Origin: Muribaculum gordoncarteri
GTDB taxonomy: Bacteria > Bacteroidota > Bacteroidia > Bacteroidales > Muribaculaceae
Assembly (NCBI RefSeq): GCF_004803695.1
Contig: NZ_CP039393.1
Coordinates: 682,001 to 746,000 of the forward strand
Reading direction: 5' to 3'
Length of the DNA stretch: 64,000 bases
Numbering within the stretch: position 1 is the first letter of the stretch; every line of letters starts with the position of its first letter. A program made the translations under genes and the position numbers. Under the pieces are notes generated by a model. That model searched no databases and was not told where the DNA came from. It worked only from the letters and a program-made list of their open reading frames with translations. Shown piece after piece: positions 16,883 through 24,705 of the stretch.

Positions 16883-17481
16883 GCATTATGGTTGATCGTC
16901 ACATGTTTCGCGCTGAATGGCATGACTATAACGACGGGATATTCTTCGTTACCGTATGCGCCAAAGATAAAAAGCATCTCTTTGGAACGATAAGTAATGA
17001 TGAAATGCACAAAACCGCATTAGGTGCAATTGTCGAAGAATGTATACAAGCCATTCCTGCACATCATCCCCAAGTCAACATACCCAACTATGTAATAATG
17101 CCCAACCACATCCATTTAATCATCGCAACAGTAGGGACGCGATATATCGCGTCCGCAACAGCAAAATTAGCAAAAGCAGAAATACCGGAAACAACAGAAC
17201 CAATAAATCCACTAAAACCATCCATCGGCTGTCTAAAACCACCTGCACATGGAGAGCCAATAATTGATTATCATCACAATTCAAGGTTGGCGGTAATAAT
17301 AGGTTCATTAAAAGCTGCGGTAACTCGCATTGCCCGGACGCGATGTATCGCGTCCCTACCGTGCTGGCAATCACGGTTTCATGAACATATTATAAGGAAT
17401 CAACGCGCGTTTGACAATATTATGGATTATATCGACAATAATGTTGCTCGCTGGGAGCAAGATTGTTTCAATTTAAAATAA
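16879..17481 (+). CDS. REP-associated tyrosine transposase (RAYT, Y1/HUH family)
   Basis: A 200-residue single-strand transposase. The N-terminus RAEWHDYNDGIFFVTVCAKD and the HUH motif PNHIHLII (His77, His79) are typical. Tyr184 in IMDYIDNN is the expected catalytic tyrosine. RLAVIIGSLKAAVTRIAR (about 136-153) and WQSRFHEHIIRNQ (163-175) match the family core. RAYTs act on hairpin DNA elements (REPs) with a GTAG foot. Unusually, two REP copies (17131, 17334) sit inside this gene in opposite orientations and encode VGTRYIASA (85-93) and RTRCIASLP (153-161). The active site appears intact. The start ATG overlaps the stop of the preceding gene by four bases. Confidence 0.9.
   Translation: MSIMVDRHMFRAEWHDYNDGIFFVTVCAKDKKHLFGTISNDEMHKTALGAIVEECIQAIPAHHPQVNIPNYVIMPNHIHLIIATVGTRYIASATAKLAKAEIPETTEPINPLKPSIGCLKPPAHGEPIIDYHHNSRLAVIIGSLKAAVTRIARTRCIASLPCWQSRFHEHIIRNQRAFDNIMDYIDNNVARWEQDCFNLK
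17131..17156 (+). repeat. REP palindrome, copy 3 (inside the RAYT gene)
   Basis: GTAG is followed by a perfect 20-base palindrome (GGACGCGATA and its complement) and GC. It is the inverse orientation of copies 1, 2 and 4, with the GTAG foot on the plus strand. Confidence 0.88.
17334..17359 (-). repeat. REP palindrome, copy 4 (inside the RAYT gene)
   Basis: CCGGACGCGATGTATCGCGT then CCCTAC. The GTAG foot is on the minus strand, so copies 3 and 4 form an inverted pair with both feet pointing outward, 229 bases end to end. Confidence 0.88.
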
Positions 17482-17489
17482 ATATTTAT

Positions 17490-18335
17490 ATGATTAATAA
17501 AGTAACAGCTATGCTTATGTGCCTTGTGGCAATAGCCGCAAGTGCACAGCCGCAGGCCGACATCGAGGTCAGCTACACGGCTCATCATCCCAATCTTCGC
17601 AACGGTAAGGATGATCTTACAAGTCAGTATATTTTGCTCGCCAATGGTGATGAGTCAAAATTCTTCTCGCCGATGACCGAATATGTAGATTCGCTCAACT
17701 CTACGCCTGAAGGGAAAGCAAAACTGAATGAGATGACGAGCAATGCCTTTCTCGGAGGAAAATTGGACGATATACCTCGTTCCGACGGCTCATACTATGT
17801 CGTTAAATCGGTTGACAAATATACTTATTATGACAACTCCGGCTTTGAAAAATACGTGTATGAAGAGCCTGTTGCCGAAATGAAGTGGGAAGTTGCAGAA
17901 GATTCAACTAAGAATATCCTCGGTTATGAGTGCATAATGGCTGTTGTCGATTATCACGGCCGCCGATGGACTGCATGGTTCACGCCTGAGATTCCTATAA
18001 ATGCCGGACCGTGGAAATTTGCCGGTCTTCCGGGACTGATATTGGAGGCGACTGCCGACGGCAACCAATACAGCTTTGTGGCAACGGGTCTTCAGCAAAC
18101 CGACAAGCCCATAACTCCTGTATATCTTGCAAATGAATATGAGAAGACCGACCGCATTAAATTCTTAAAGGCGCGTCGCAGTTTCCTCGACAATCCGTTG
18201 GGTAAAATCAACGCCCAATTCGCCGGTGCCGGAGTCACTGTGGGCAAAGTTCAAAACGAGGACGGCAGTGACGCTACAGGCTCAATCTTCGCACCCGCTT
18301 CGGTCGTCGACCTTATCGAAACCGACTATCATTAA
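17490..18335 (+). CDS. GLPGLI family protein, intact
   Basis: A 281-residue secreted protein. The signal peptide ends AIAASAQ (about residue 19). The core is LGYECIMAVVDYHGRRWTAW, followed by PEIPINAGPWKFAGLPGLIL, containing the family's naming motif. ATG 17490 is preferred over an in-frame TTG (17463), which overlaps the RAYT gene end. It is a clear paralogue of the broken gene at 13284 (same blocks in the same order). Function is unknown; the family is usually paired with carboxypeptidase-regulatory-domain outer-membrane proteins, here separated from it by the RAYT gene. Confidence 0.88.
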   Translation: MINKVTAMLMCLVAIAASAQPQADIEVSYTAHHPNLRNGKDDLTSQYILLANGDESKFFSPMTEYVDSLNSTPEGKAKLNEMTSNAFLGGKLDDIPRSDGSYYVVKSVDKYTYYDNSGFEKYVYEEPVAEMKWEVAEDSTKNILGYECIMAVVDYHGRRWTAWFTPEIPINAGPWKFAGLPGLILEATADGNQYSFVATGLQQTDKPITPVYLANEYEKTDRIKFLKARRSFLDNPLGKINAQFAGAGVTVGKVQNEDGSDATGSIFAPASVVDLIETDYH

Positions 18336-18389
18336 ATATCAGTAGGAAATATAAGTAGACGACGACCGTTCGCCTTGACGGTGATTTTG

Positions 18390-18417
18390 CGGAGGCTCCA
18401 TTGATGTGGAGCCTCCG
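18390..18417 (+). terminator. Strong hairpin after the GLPGLI gene
   Basis: A perfect 11-base-pair stem, CGGAGGCTCCA with TGGAGCCTCCG, has a six-base loop. There is no T-run on the plus strand (TGCTGTAAAAAAA follows), so its role as a terminator is probable rather than certain. Confidence 0.55.
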
Positions 18418-18459
18418 TGCTGTAAAAAAATCGGTAACAGTGATGCCTATCAGATATAA

Positions 18460-18493
18460 TTGTGTGTAGGAACGCGAAATTTTTATACCTTTG
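18460..18493 (+). promoter_or_regulatory. Promoter for the chromate transporter pair
   Basis: TACCTTTG at 18486-18493 matches the -7 element; TTG at 18460-18462 is a loosely spaced -33 candidate. The ATG follows 23 bases downstream. Confidence 0.6.
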
Positions 18494-18516
18494 CAAGCTG
18501 AAATGAATAGCTTTCT

Positions 18517-19095
18517 ATGGATAAGTTGTATTGGAAACTTTTCTTCACGTTCCTGAAGATAGGCGCATTCACCTTCGGCGGCGGATGGGCCATGATTTCA
18601 TTAATAGAGCGCGAGGTGGTCGACAAGAACAAGTGGATTGACCGGGAGGAGTTTCTCGACCTTCTGGCTATATCGCAGTCGATGCCCGGCATACTTGCAG
18701 TTAACATTTCAGTGTCGATAGGCGACAAGTTACGCGGATTCCGCGGCAGCCTTACGGCGGCTCTCGGCACCATCCTCCCTTCGTTTCTCATAATATTGGC
18801 CATCGCCATATTCCTGACCCCCGACATTATCAAGAACAACCCCATAGTGTCACGCATATTCATGGGCATTCGTCCGTGTGTGGTTGCGCTCATCGTGGCT
18901 CCGGTCATCACATCGGCCCGTGCTGCCAAAATATCATGGCGCACGGTGTGGATTCCCATCGTGGTTGCAGTGCTCATCTACATCGGCTGGAATCCTATAG
19001 TGTTCATCGTCTTGGGTGGACTGGGCGGTTACCTGTGGTTTACGCGTCACCATCGCATGTTGCGTGACAAGCAAGGAAAGGAGGATGGAAAATGA
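18517..19095 (+). CDS. Chromate transporter, N-terminal-type half
   Basis: A 192-residue membrane protein with the CHR domain hallmark FTFGGGWAMISLIEREVV (about 18-35), SMPGILAVN (about 54) and several hydrophobic helices. Together with the next gene it forms a two-gene short-chain CHR transporter, where each half equals one half of the long ChrA. Named for chromate/sulfate export in other bacteria, its ion here is not shown by the sequence. Stop and next start overlap (ATGA), indicating coupled translation. Confidence 0.9.
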   Translation: MDKLYWKLFFTFLKIGAFTFGGGWAMISLIEREVVDKNKWIDREEFLDLLAISQSMPGILAVNISVSIGDKLRGFRGSLTAALGTILPSFLIILAIAIFLTPDIIKNNPIVSRIFMGIRPCVVALIVAPVITSARAAKISWRTVWIPIVVAVLIYIGWNPIVFIVLGGLGGYLWFTRHHRMLRDKQGKEDGK

Positions 19096-19619
19096 GCGTC
19101 TACCTTAAACTTATATGGGCTTATCTCAAGATAGGTCTTTTCGGATTCGGCGGCGGTTACGCCATGCTTGCACTTATAGAGCGTGAGGTTGTGACACCGG
19201 GATGGATCACCGAGCAGATGTTTACCGACATAGTGGCTATTTCGCAGATGACACCCGGTCCTATCGGCATCAACAGCGCCACTTATATAGGTTACGTTGT
19301 CACCGGCAGTGTGCTTGGCTCGATAGTCACCACCGTCACCGTCATGTTGCCCTCGTTCCTGCTGGTACTCTATGCAAGTCACTTCATTCGCCGTCACAAG
19401 GAGTCGGCTATAATCAAGGGAGTGTTTGCCGGGTTGCGTCCTGTCGTCATAGGACTTATCGCATCGGCTGCGCTGTTGCTGATGAACCGTCAGAACTTCC
19501 CCGACAACACCTGGAGCATACTCATAGGTGTCGCATCATTCATTCTTGTCTATTTCACCAAGATACATCCTATATTCATAATCTGCCTTGCCGGAATAGC
19601 GGGACTTGTAATATATTGA
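19092..19619 (+). CDS. Chromate transporter, C-terminal-type half
   Basis: A 175-residue membrane protein with the CHR motifs GFGGGYAMLALIEREVV (about 17-33) and QMTPGPIGINSATYIGY (about 52-68) and about five hydrophobic segments. It is the partner of the preceding half, overlapping it by four bases. Both are needed in known short-chain CHR pairs, which insert in opposite topologies. Substrate is uncertain. Confidence 0.9.
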   Translation: MSVYLKLIWAYLKIGLFGFGGGYAMLALIEREVVTPGWITEQMFTDIVAISQMTPGPIGINSATYIGYVVTGSVLGSIVTTVTVMLPSFLLVLYASHFIRRHKESAIIKGVFAGLRPVVIGLIASAALLLMNRQNFPDNTWSILIGVASFILVYFTKIHPIFIICLAGIAGLVIY

Positions 19620-19624
19620 TTATT

Positions 19625-20911
19625 ATGAACTACGACGAAGCCATCGACTATCTTTATACGCGTCTCCCCATGTTTCAGCGCATGGGTGCACCGGCCTACA
19701 AGCCCGGTCTTGACACATCGCTCAACCTTGCACGGGCATTCGGCGACCCTCACCGTCATTACCCCTCAATCCATGTTGCGGGAACCAACGGAAAGGGTTC
19801 CACGGCCCACACATTGGCGGCTATTCTGCAAAGTGCCGGATACAAGGTGGGGCTTTACACTTCGCCTCATCTTGTCGACTTTCGCGAGCGCATGAGGGTT
19901 GACGGAGCGATGATTCCCCGCGAGCGCGTAGTCGACTTTGTGGAGCGTTACAAGGCTCTCGGATTCGACGGAGCGCCGTCGTTCTTTGAGTTGACAATGG
20001 TCATGGCGTTTGAATACTTCGCAGCCGAGCATGTCGACATCGCGGTCATAGAGGTGGGACTTGGCGGACGGCTCGACAGCACCAACATCATTTCGCCCGA
20101 CCTGTGTGTCATCACCAACATATCATTTGACCACACCCAGTTCCTCGGCGACACGCTGCCGCAGATTGCCGCCGAGAAGGCCGGCATAATAAAGCCCGGT
20201 GTGCCTGTGGTGATAGGGGAGTCGGAGGGTGATGTGCGTCGCGTATTTGCCGAGAAAGCCGCCACCGAAGGTGCCCCGATACGTTACGCCGACGACGAGA
20301 AGCGTTACGCATCATTCGACATGACCCCGCAGGGCATCATCTATCACGACACTCCATGCGGCGAGCTGCTCGGAGCCCTCTCGGGCGAATGTCAGCTTAA
20401 AAACACCTCGACGATACTCACCGCCGTTGATGCGTTACGTTCGCTCGGCCGTGACCTGCCCGATGAGGCTGTGCGCCGCGGATTTGCCGAGGTGTGTTCG
20501 CTCACCGGCCTTGCCGGACGATGGATGAAGATTTCGTCACACCCCATGGTCGTGTGTGACACTGGACACAATGTAGGCGGCTGGCAATACATTGCCCCTC
20601 AGCTCGATGCCGCTCCCGGTCGCAAGCATCTCGTAATCGGATTTGTCAACGACAAGGACATCGACCACATCCTCGACATGATGCCGCGTGACGCCCGCTA
20701 CTATTTCACGCAGGCTTCGGTGCAGCGTGCGTTACCGAGTGCCGAACTTGCCGCCAAGGCAAAAGAAAAAGGCCTCCACGGGGAAGCCTTTGATAGTGTT
20801 GACGGCGCATTTGCCGCCGCTATGGAAGATGCATCGTCGGGTGACACGGTGTTTATCGGCGGAAGCACATTTGTCGTTGCCGATTTCCTTGCGTCGCGCG
20901 ACAAAGCGTGA
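19625..20911 (+). CDS. folC: Bifunctional dihydrofolate synthase / folylpolyglutamate synthase
   Basis: A 428-residue Mur-ligase-type enzyme that adds glutamate to dihydropteroate and tetrahydrofolate. The ATP loop is GTNGKGS at 53-59. The conserved block SFDHTQFLGDTLPQIAAEKA, then GIIKPGVPVV, follows at about 160-190. A C-terminal ligase domain contains DTGHNVGG. The same frame stays open far upstream into the chromate gene, but ATG 19625, five bases after the previous stop, gives the normal length. It ends 10 bases from the convergent ridA. Confidence 0.95.
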   Translation: MNYDEAIDYLYTRLPMFQRMGAPAYKPGLDTSLNLARAFGDPHRHYPSIHVAGTNGKGSTAHTLAAILQSAGYKVGLYTSPHLVDFRERMRVDGAMIPRERVVDFVERYKALGFDGAPSFFELTMVMAFEYFAAEHVDIAVIEVGLGGRLDSTNIISPDLCVITNISFDHTQFLGDTLPQIAAEKAGIIKPGVPVVIGESEGDVRRVFAEKAATEGAPIRYADDEKRYASFDMTPQGIIYHDTPCGELLGALSGECQLKNTSTILTAVDALRSLGRDLPDEAVRRGFAEVCSLTGLAGRWMKISSHPMVVCDTGHNVGGWQYIAPQLDAAPGRKHLVIGFVNDKDIDHILDMMPRDARYYFTQASVQRALPSAELAAKAKEKGLHGEAFDSVDGAFAAAMEDASSGDTVFIGGSTFVVADFLASRDKA

Positions 20912-20921
20912 CAACCGGCCG

Positions 20922-21296
20922 TTAGCGCACGGCAAGCACTTCGATTTCCACAAGCACCTGCTTGGGGAGCTCTCTTACGGCTACAGCCGAGCGGGCGGGG
21001 TAGGGAGCGCTGAATGCTTCGGCGTAAACCTCGTTCATTGCGGCGAAGTCGTTCATGTCGGCAAGGAATACGGTAGTCTTCACCACGTTGTCGAGAGTAA
21101 GACCTGCCTCATTGAGTATAGCCTTTACATTGGCGAGCGACTGACGGGTCTGTGCCTTGATGCCTTCGGCGATATTGCCTGTTGCGGGATCGATGGGAAT
21201 CTGTCCCGATGCAAATACGAATGAACCTGTGTCGATGGCCTGGCTGTAGGGGCCTATTGCGCCCGGAGCCGCTGTGGTTGAAATTGGAGTCTTCAT
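20922..21296 (-). CDS. ridA: RidA family reactive enamine/imine deaminase
   Basis: A 124-residue protein of the YjgF/YER057c/UK114 family. [10 protein letters not shown] (13-22), [10 protein letters not shown] (28-37) and PARSAVAV with the catalytic Arg102 are present, so it should hydrolyse 2-aminoacrylate-type intermediates from PLP enzymes. Length is standard. It stands alone, convergent with folC. Confidence 0.95.
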   Translation of the reverse strand: MKTPISTTAAPGAIGPYSQAIDTGSFVFASGQIPIDPATGNIAEGIKAQTRQSLANVKAILNEAGLTLDNVVKTTVFLADMNDFAAMNEVYAEAFSAPYPARSAVAVRELPKQVLVEIEVLAVR

Positions 21297-21333
21297 TGTA
21301 GTTCTGATTTTGGTTGGTTGTTAATCGTGATGC

Positions 21334-21341
21334 CAAAATTA
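21334..21341 (-). promoter_or_regulatory. -7 element for ridA
   Basis: On the minus strand TAATTTTG lies 38 bases before the ridA ATG, matching TAnnTTTG. No good -33 element was seen. Confidence 0.45.
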
Positions 21342-21383
21342 CTACTTTATTTGCATAACTCCATCTCCTGTGGCGGTGATTTT

Positions 21384-22760
21384 TTATTTCGGAGTACCTT
21401 TTATGTTGACTTTTAGATTCTTGAGCAGGATGTCGGATGTGTTGCTGACCATATTTTCGATACGGTCGTCTATCAGCTCGATTATTTCCTCAAATTCGTT
21501 CTTGAAATAGGGTATGAAGTCCGACGAGCCGTGAGCGTTAAGCTTTTTCAGCACGTAACCCAAGGTTATTATGTTAGGGTCGACAGCAGGCTGATAGGCG
21601 TGTTCGTCGCCGTTTGACATCACGACCGACAACAGCCCCGCACCCGTCATTTCGTCGATGAGTGCCGATATGAGTCGTGCCGGCATGTGATATAGCTCGG
21701 CAAATCCAGCTACGGTGAGCGGCGGCTCCTGATTCTCAAATCGCTTCACGATTACGGTCATTATCACCAGCGCTATCTTGCGCTTGTAGTCAAGCGATAT
21801 GGCGTTGACATCGTTACGGAAGTTGAACTGGAATATGTTCTGCGACGAGTAGCACAGTACAGCTCCGGCAAGGGTTATAGTCCACACAAGCTGAAGCCAT
21901 ATAAGCAACAACGGAAGGAATGCGAAGCTACCGTAGATGGCATTGTACTTCGACACATACAGCTGACCGGTGAGAAACAGGAACTGAAGCACCTGGAATG
22001 CCGTGCCCCCGAGCAATCCGCACAGCAGGGCGTTCTTGAACTTGACCTTGGTGTTGGGGAAGAGCAGATACATTCCCGTGTAGGAAATCCACGTTAGGAA
22101 AAACGGCGTGCAGTCGAGTATAATCTTCAGTGCCGGAGTGATGAAGCGAATGTGGATGTTGTCGAGGATGGTAGTTGACATGAGCAGCGAAACTCCGCTC
22201 TGGCATATCATGAGTATGGGCAGAAGAAACAGTATGGCCGTATAGTCGATGATCTTGCGCCCAAGCGAGCGGTCGGAGTTGATGCCCCACACTCGGTTAA
22301 ACGACATTTCGATATTGCTCATCAACGATATCATGGTCCACAACAGGAACACGAGGCCCACTCCCACGAAGATGCCCTCGGATGCCTGGGCGAGATACTG
22401 GTCGACAAATCCGAATGCCGTCGACAGCACCTCCCTCTGGGCGGGAAAGAAGTTGAACAGCTGCGACTGCATGAGGTTCTGGAAGCCGAAACCGCGGCCT
22501 ATGGCAAACAACAGCGCCAATGCTGGCACTATGGCAAGCAGGGTATTGTAGGTGAGTGACGATGCACGGGTCTGCAGGTCGGTGTTGAGGAACGACCTCA
22601 CCGATAGGTTGAGAATCTTTATCGTGTTGACCTGCCATGTGCGCCGCGTGTCGCTCCACACCCCTTCGGAACAATATTTCCAAAAGGCTATGGCGCGGTC
22701 GGCGGTTGCCTTTGCACGCACTGCGAGTCGGTTGCCTTGTCGTTTGTCGGTTTCTGCCAT
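21384..22760 (-). CDS. YihY/UPF0761 family inner-membrane protein
   Basis: A 458-residue protein with about six transmembrane segments between 75 and 330 (TRASSLTYNTLLAIVPALAL at about 65-84 is the family signature). It has a cytoplasmic C-terminal extension (about 340-458) with a winged-helix-like portion (PPLTVAGFAELYHMPARLIS). The family was once called ribonuclease BN, but that activity belongs to another protein and the true function is unknown. The start ATG at 22760 has a minus-strand TACTTTTG (22786-22793) upstream as a -7 candidate. Confidence 0.88.
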   Translation of the reverse strand: MAETDKRQGNRLAVRAKATADRAIAFWKYCSEGVWSDTRRTWQVNTIKILNLSVRSFLNTDLQTRASSLTYNTLLAIVPALALLFAIGRGFGFQNLMQSQLFNFFPAQREVLSTAFGFVDQYLAQASEGIFVGVGLVFLLWTMISLMSNIEMSFNRVWGINSDRSLGRKIIDYTAILFLLPILMICQSGVSLLMSTTILDNIHIRFITPALKIILDCTPFFLTWISYTGMYLLFPNTKVKFKNALLCGLLGGTAFQVLQFLFLTGQLYVSKYNAIYGSFAFLPLLLIWLQLVWTITLAGAVLCYSSQNIFQFNFRNDVNAISLDYKRKIALVIMTVIVKRFENQEPPLTVAGFAELYHMPARLISALIDEMTGAGLLSVVMSNGDEHAYQPAVDPNIITLGYVLKKLNAHGSSDFIPYFKNEFEEIIELIDDRIENMVSNTSDILLKNLKVNIKGTPK

Positions 22761-22851
22761 GAATCAATAAAATCGCTTTACGTTACAAAAGTAACAAAAA
22801 ATGAGAGTGAAAAGTCGGCTTTTGCCGTGAAAAACATTTGAACATATAAAA

Positions 22852-22883
22852 TTTGTTTAACCGCGTAGTTTGGTGTATCTTTG
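22852..22883 (+). promoter_or_regulatory. fur promoter
   Basis: TTTG (22852-22855) and TATCTTTG (22876-22883) are separated by 20 bases, an exact Bacteroidota promoter. The ATG at 22891 starts seven bases after the -7 element, so the transcript may be leaderless or nearly so. Confidence 0.8.
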
Positions 22884-22890
22884 CACTGCA

Positions 22891-23358
22891 ATGATTGACG
22901 ACAAGTTACGGACAGCCGCGCGTGCCACGCTCACGGAGTATCTGAAGGCGAAGCGTCTTCGCAAGACCCCCGAGCGTTATGCAATACTTGACAAGGTGTG
23001 CGAGATGAACAAGCACTTTGACATCGAGGCGTTGTATGCGGCAATAGAGGGCGACGGTTACCATGTGAGTCGTTCCACCATCTACAACACGATGGAGCTG
23101 CTCACCGATTGCGGCATCGTGAGGCGTCATCAATTCGGAGCTCAGCCTGCTCAGTATGAGCGGGTTTCGGCGACGGTCAATCATCTGCACCTGATATGCC
23201 AGCAGTGTGGCAAAATCAAGGAGGTCAAGGACCCCGAGCTTGTGTCGTTCATGAACTCACGGCGCTATTCGGCCTTCCACGACTCCTACTTTTGCCTCTA
23301 TGTCTACGGCATCTGCGCCGCGTGTACCCGTCGTAACAGGAGGGAAGCCGGTAAGTGA
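22891..23358 (+). CDS. Fur family metal-responsive repressor
   Basis: A 155-residue regulator with an N-terminal winged helix (about 20-85; SRSTIYNTMELLTDCGIV) and a C-terminal metal-binding half with HLHLICQQCGKI (Cys103, Cys106) and GICAAC (Cys142, Cys145), the structural zinc site. It could be Fur, Zur or PerR, and the sequence alone does not decide. ATG 22891 is used because an upstream in-frame TTG lies inside the promoter. purA follows after 48 bases, probably in the same transcript. Confidence 0.92.
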   Translation: MIDDKLRTAARATLTEYLKAKRLRKTPERYAILDKVCEMNKHFDIEALYAAIEGDGYHVSRSTIYNTMELLTDCGIVRRHQFGAQPAQYERVSATVNHLHLICQQCGKIKEVKDPELVSFMNSRRYSAFHDSYFCLYVYGICAACTRRNRREAGK

Positions 23359-23406
23359 CAGTAAAGAAAAAAGTAACTAAATAAGAAACTTTGAACATTT
23401 AAGACA

Positions 23407-24675
23407 ATGAAAGTTGACGTTCTGCTTGGGCTCCAATGGGGCGATGAGGGAAAAGGCAAAGTCGTGGATGTGCTGACTCCGCGCTATGATGTCGTTGCAC
23501 GTTTTCAGGGAGGTCCCAATGCCGGCCACACCCTTGAATTTGAGGGTAAGAAATACGTATTGCGTTCAATTCCGTCGGGAATCTTCCAGCATGGTCAGCT
23601 CAACATCATAGGCAATGGAGTTGTGCTTGACCCGGTATTGTTCCGTGAAGAGGCCGAGGCTCTTGAAGCCAGCGGAATTCCCTTGAAGCAAATCCTGAAG
23701 CTGTCAAAGAAGGTGCATCTGATTCTGCCCACCCACCGATTGCTTGACGCTGCCAACGAGCGCGCCAAGGGCGGTGCCAAAATAGGAACCACAGGAAAGG
23801 GCATCGGTCCCACCTATACCGACAAGGTGAGCCGCAACGGCTTGCGTCTTGGTGATGTTTATCACAATTTCGACGCAAAATATGAGGCGGCACGCAATCG
23901 TCACCTCTCGATGCTCAAGGCAATGGGCGAGGAGCCTGAATTTGCCGAGCTTGAGCGCAAGTGGCTCGATGCAATCGAATATATAAAGGGCTACGACATT
24001 GTCGACAGCGAGCATCTCATCAACCGCATGCTCCGCGAGGGCAAGTCGGTGCTTTGTGAGGGTGCTCAGGGCACTCTGCTCGATGTTGACTTCGGAAGCT
24101 ATCCCTTTGTCACCTCAAGCAACACGGTGTGTGCCGGCGCTTGCTCGGGACTCGGTGTGGCTCCCAACCGCATCGGTGAGGTGTTTGGCATATTCAAGGC
24201 CTACTGCACCCGCGTAGGTTCGGGTCCGTTCCCCACCGAGCTTTTCGATGAAACAGGAAAGCGCATTCGCGACCTCGGTCATGAATATGGTGCCGTCACC
24301 GGCCGTGAACGCCGTTGCGGATGGATTGACCTGGTGGCATTGAAGTATGCCATAATGATAAACGGTGTGACTCAGCTCATAATGATGAAGAGCGACGTGC
24401 TCGACGACTTTGACGAAATCAAGGCCTGCGTGGCTTATGAAATCAACGGCGAGCGTGTCGAGGAGTTCCCCTTCTCGATTGAGGAAGATGAGATCAAGCC
24501 CGTCTATGTCACCATGCCCGGATGGAAGACCGACATGACAAAGTTCCATGACGAAAGCCAGTTCCCCAAGGAGTTCAGCGACTACATCGCATTCCTGGAG
24601 AAGGAGCTTGAAACACCTATAACCATCGTGTCGATCGGTCCCGACCGTGAACAGACTATAATTCGCCAACGTTAA
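23407..24675 (+). CDS. purA: Adenylosuccinate synthetase
   Basis: A 422-residue enzyme joining IMP and aspartate with GTP, the first committed step to AMP. The N-terminal GTP loop is QWGDEGKGKVVD (about 10-21). IGTTGKGIGPTYTDK (about 127-141), LCEGAQGTLLDVDFGSYPFV (about 218-237) and a C-terminal GPDR (about 414-417) are all present. Length is normal. It follows fur and precedes the DUF1015 gene by 30 bases. Confidence 0.97.
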   Translation: MKVDVLLGLQWGDEGKGKVVDVLTPRYDVVARFQGGPNAGHTLEFEGKKYVLRSIPSGIFQHGQLNIIGNGVVLDPVLFREEAEALEASGIPLKQILKLSKKVHLILPTHRLLDAANERAKGGAKIGTTGKGIGPTYTDKVSRNGLRLGDVYHNFDAKYEAARNRHLSMLKAMGEEPEFAELERKWLDAIEYIKGYDIVDSEHLINRMLREGKSVLCEGAQGTLLDVDFGSYPFVTSSNTVCAGACSGLGVAPNRIGEVFGIFKAYCTRVGSGPFPTELFDETGKRIRDLGHEYGAVTGRERRCGWIDLVALKYAIMINGVTQLIMMKSDVLDDFDEIKACVAYEINGERVEEFPFSIEEDEIKPVYVTMPGWKTDMTKFHDESQFPKEFSDYIAFLEKELETPITIVSIGPDREQTIIRQR

Positions 24676-24705
24676 CCTAAACCCTATAATCAGGAACATA
24701 ACACC

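Noticed and set aside
19202-19624. Upstream extension of the folC frame
   Set aside because: It overlaps the conserved chromate transporter gene; ATG 19625 gives the normal FolC length.
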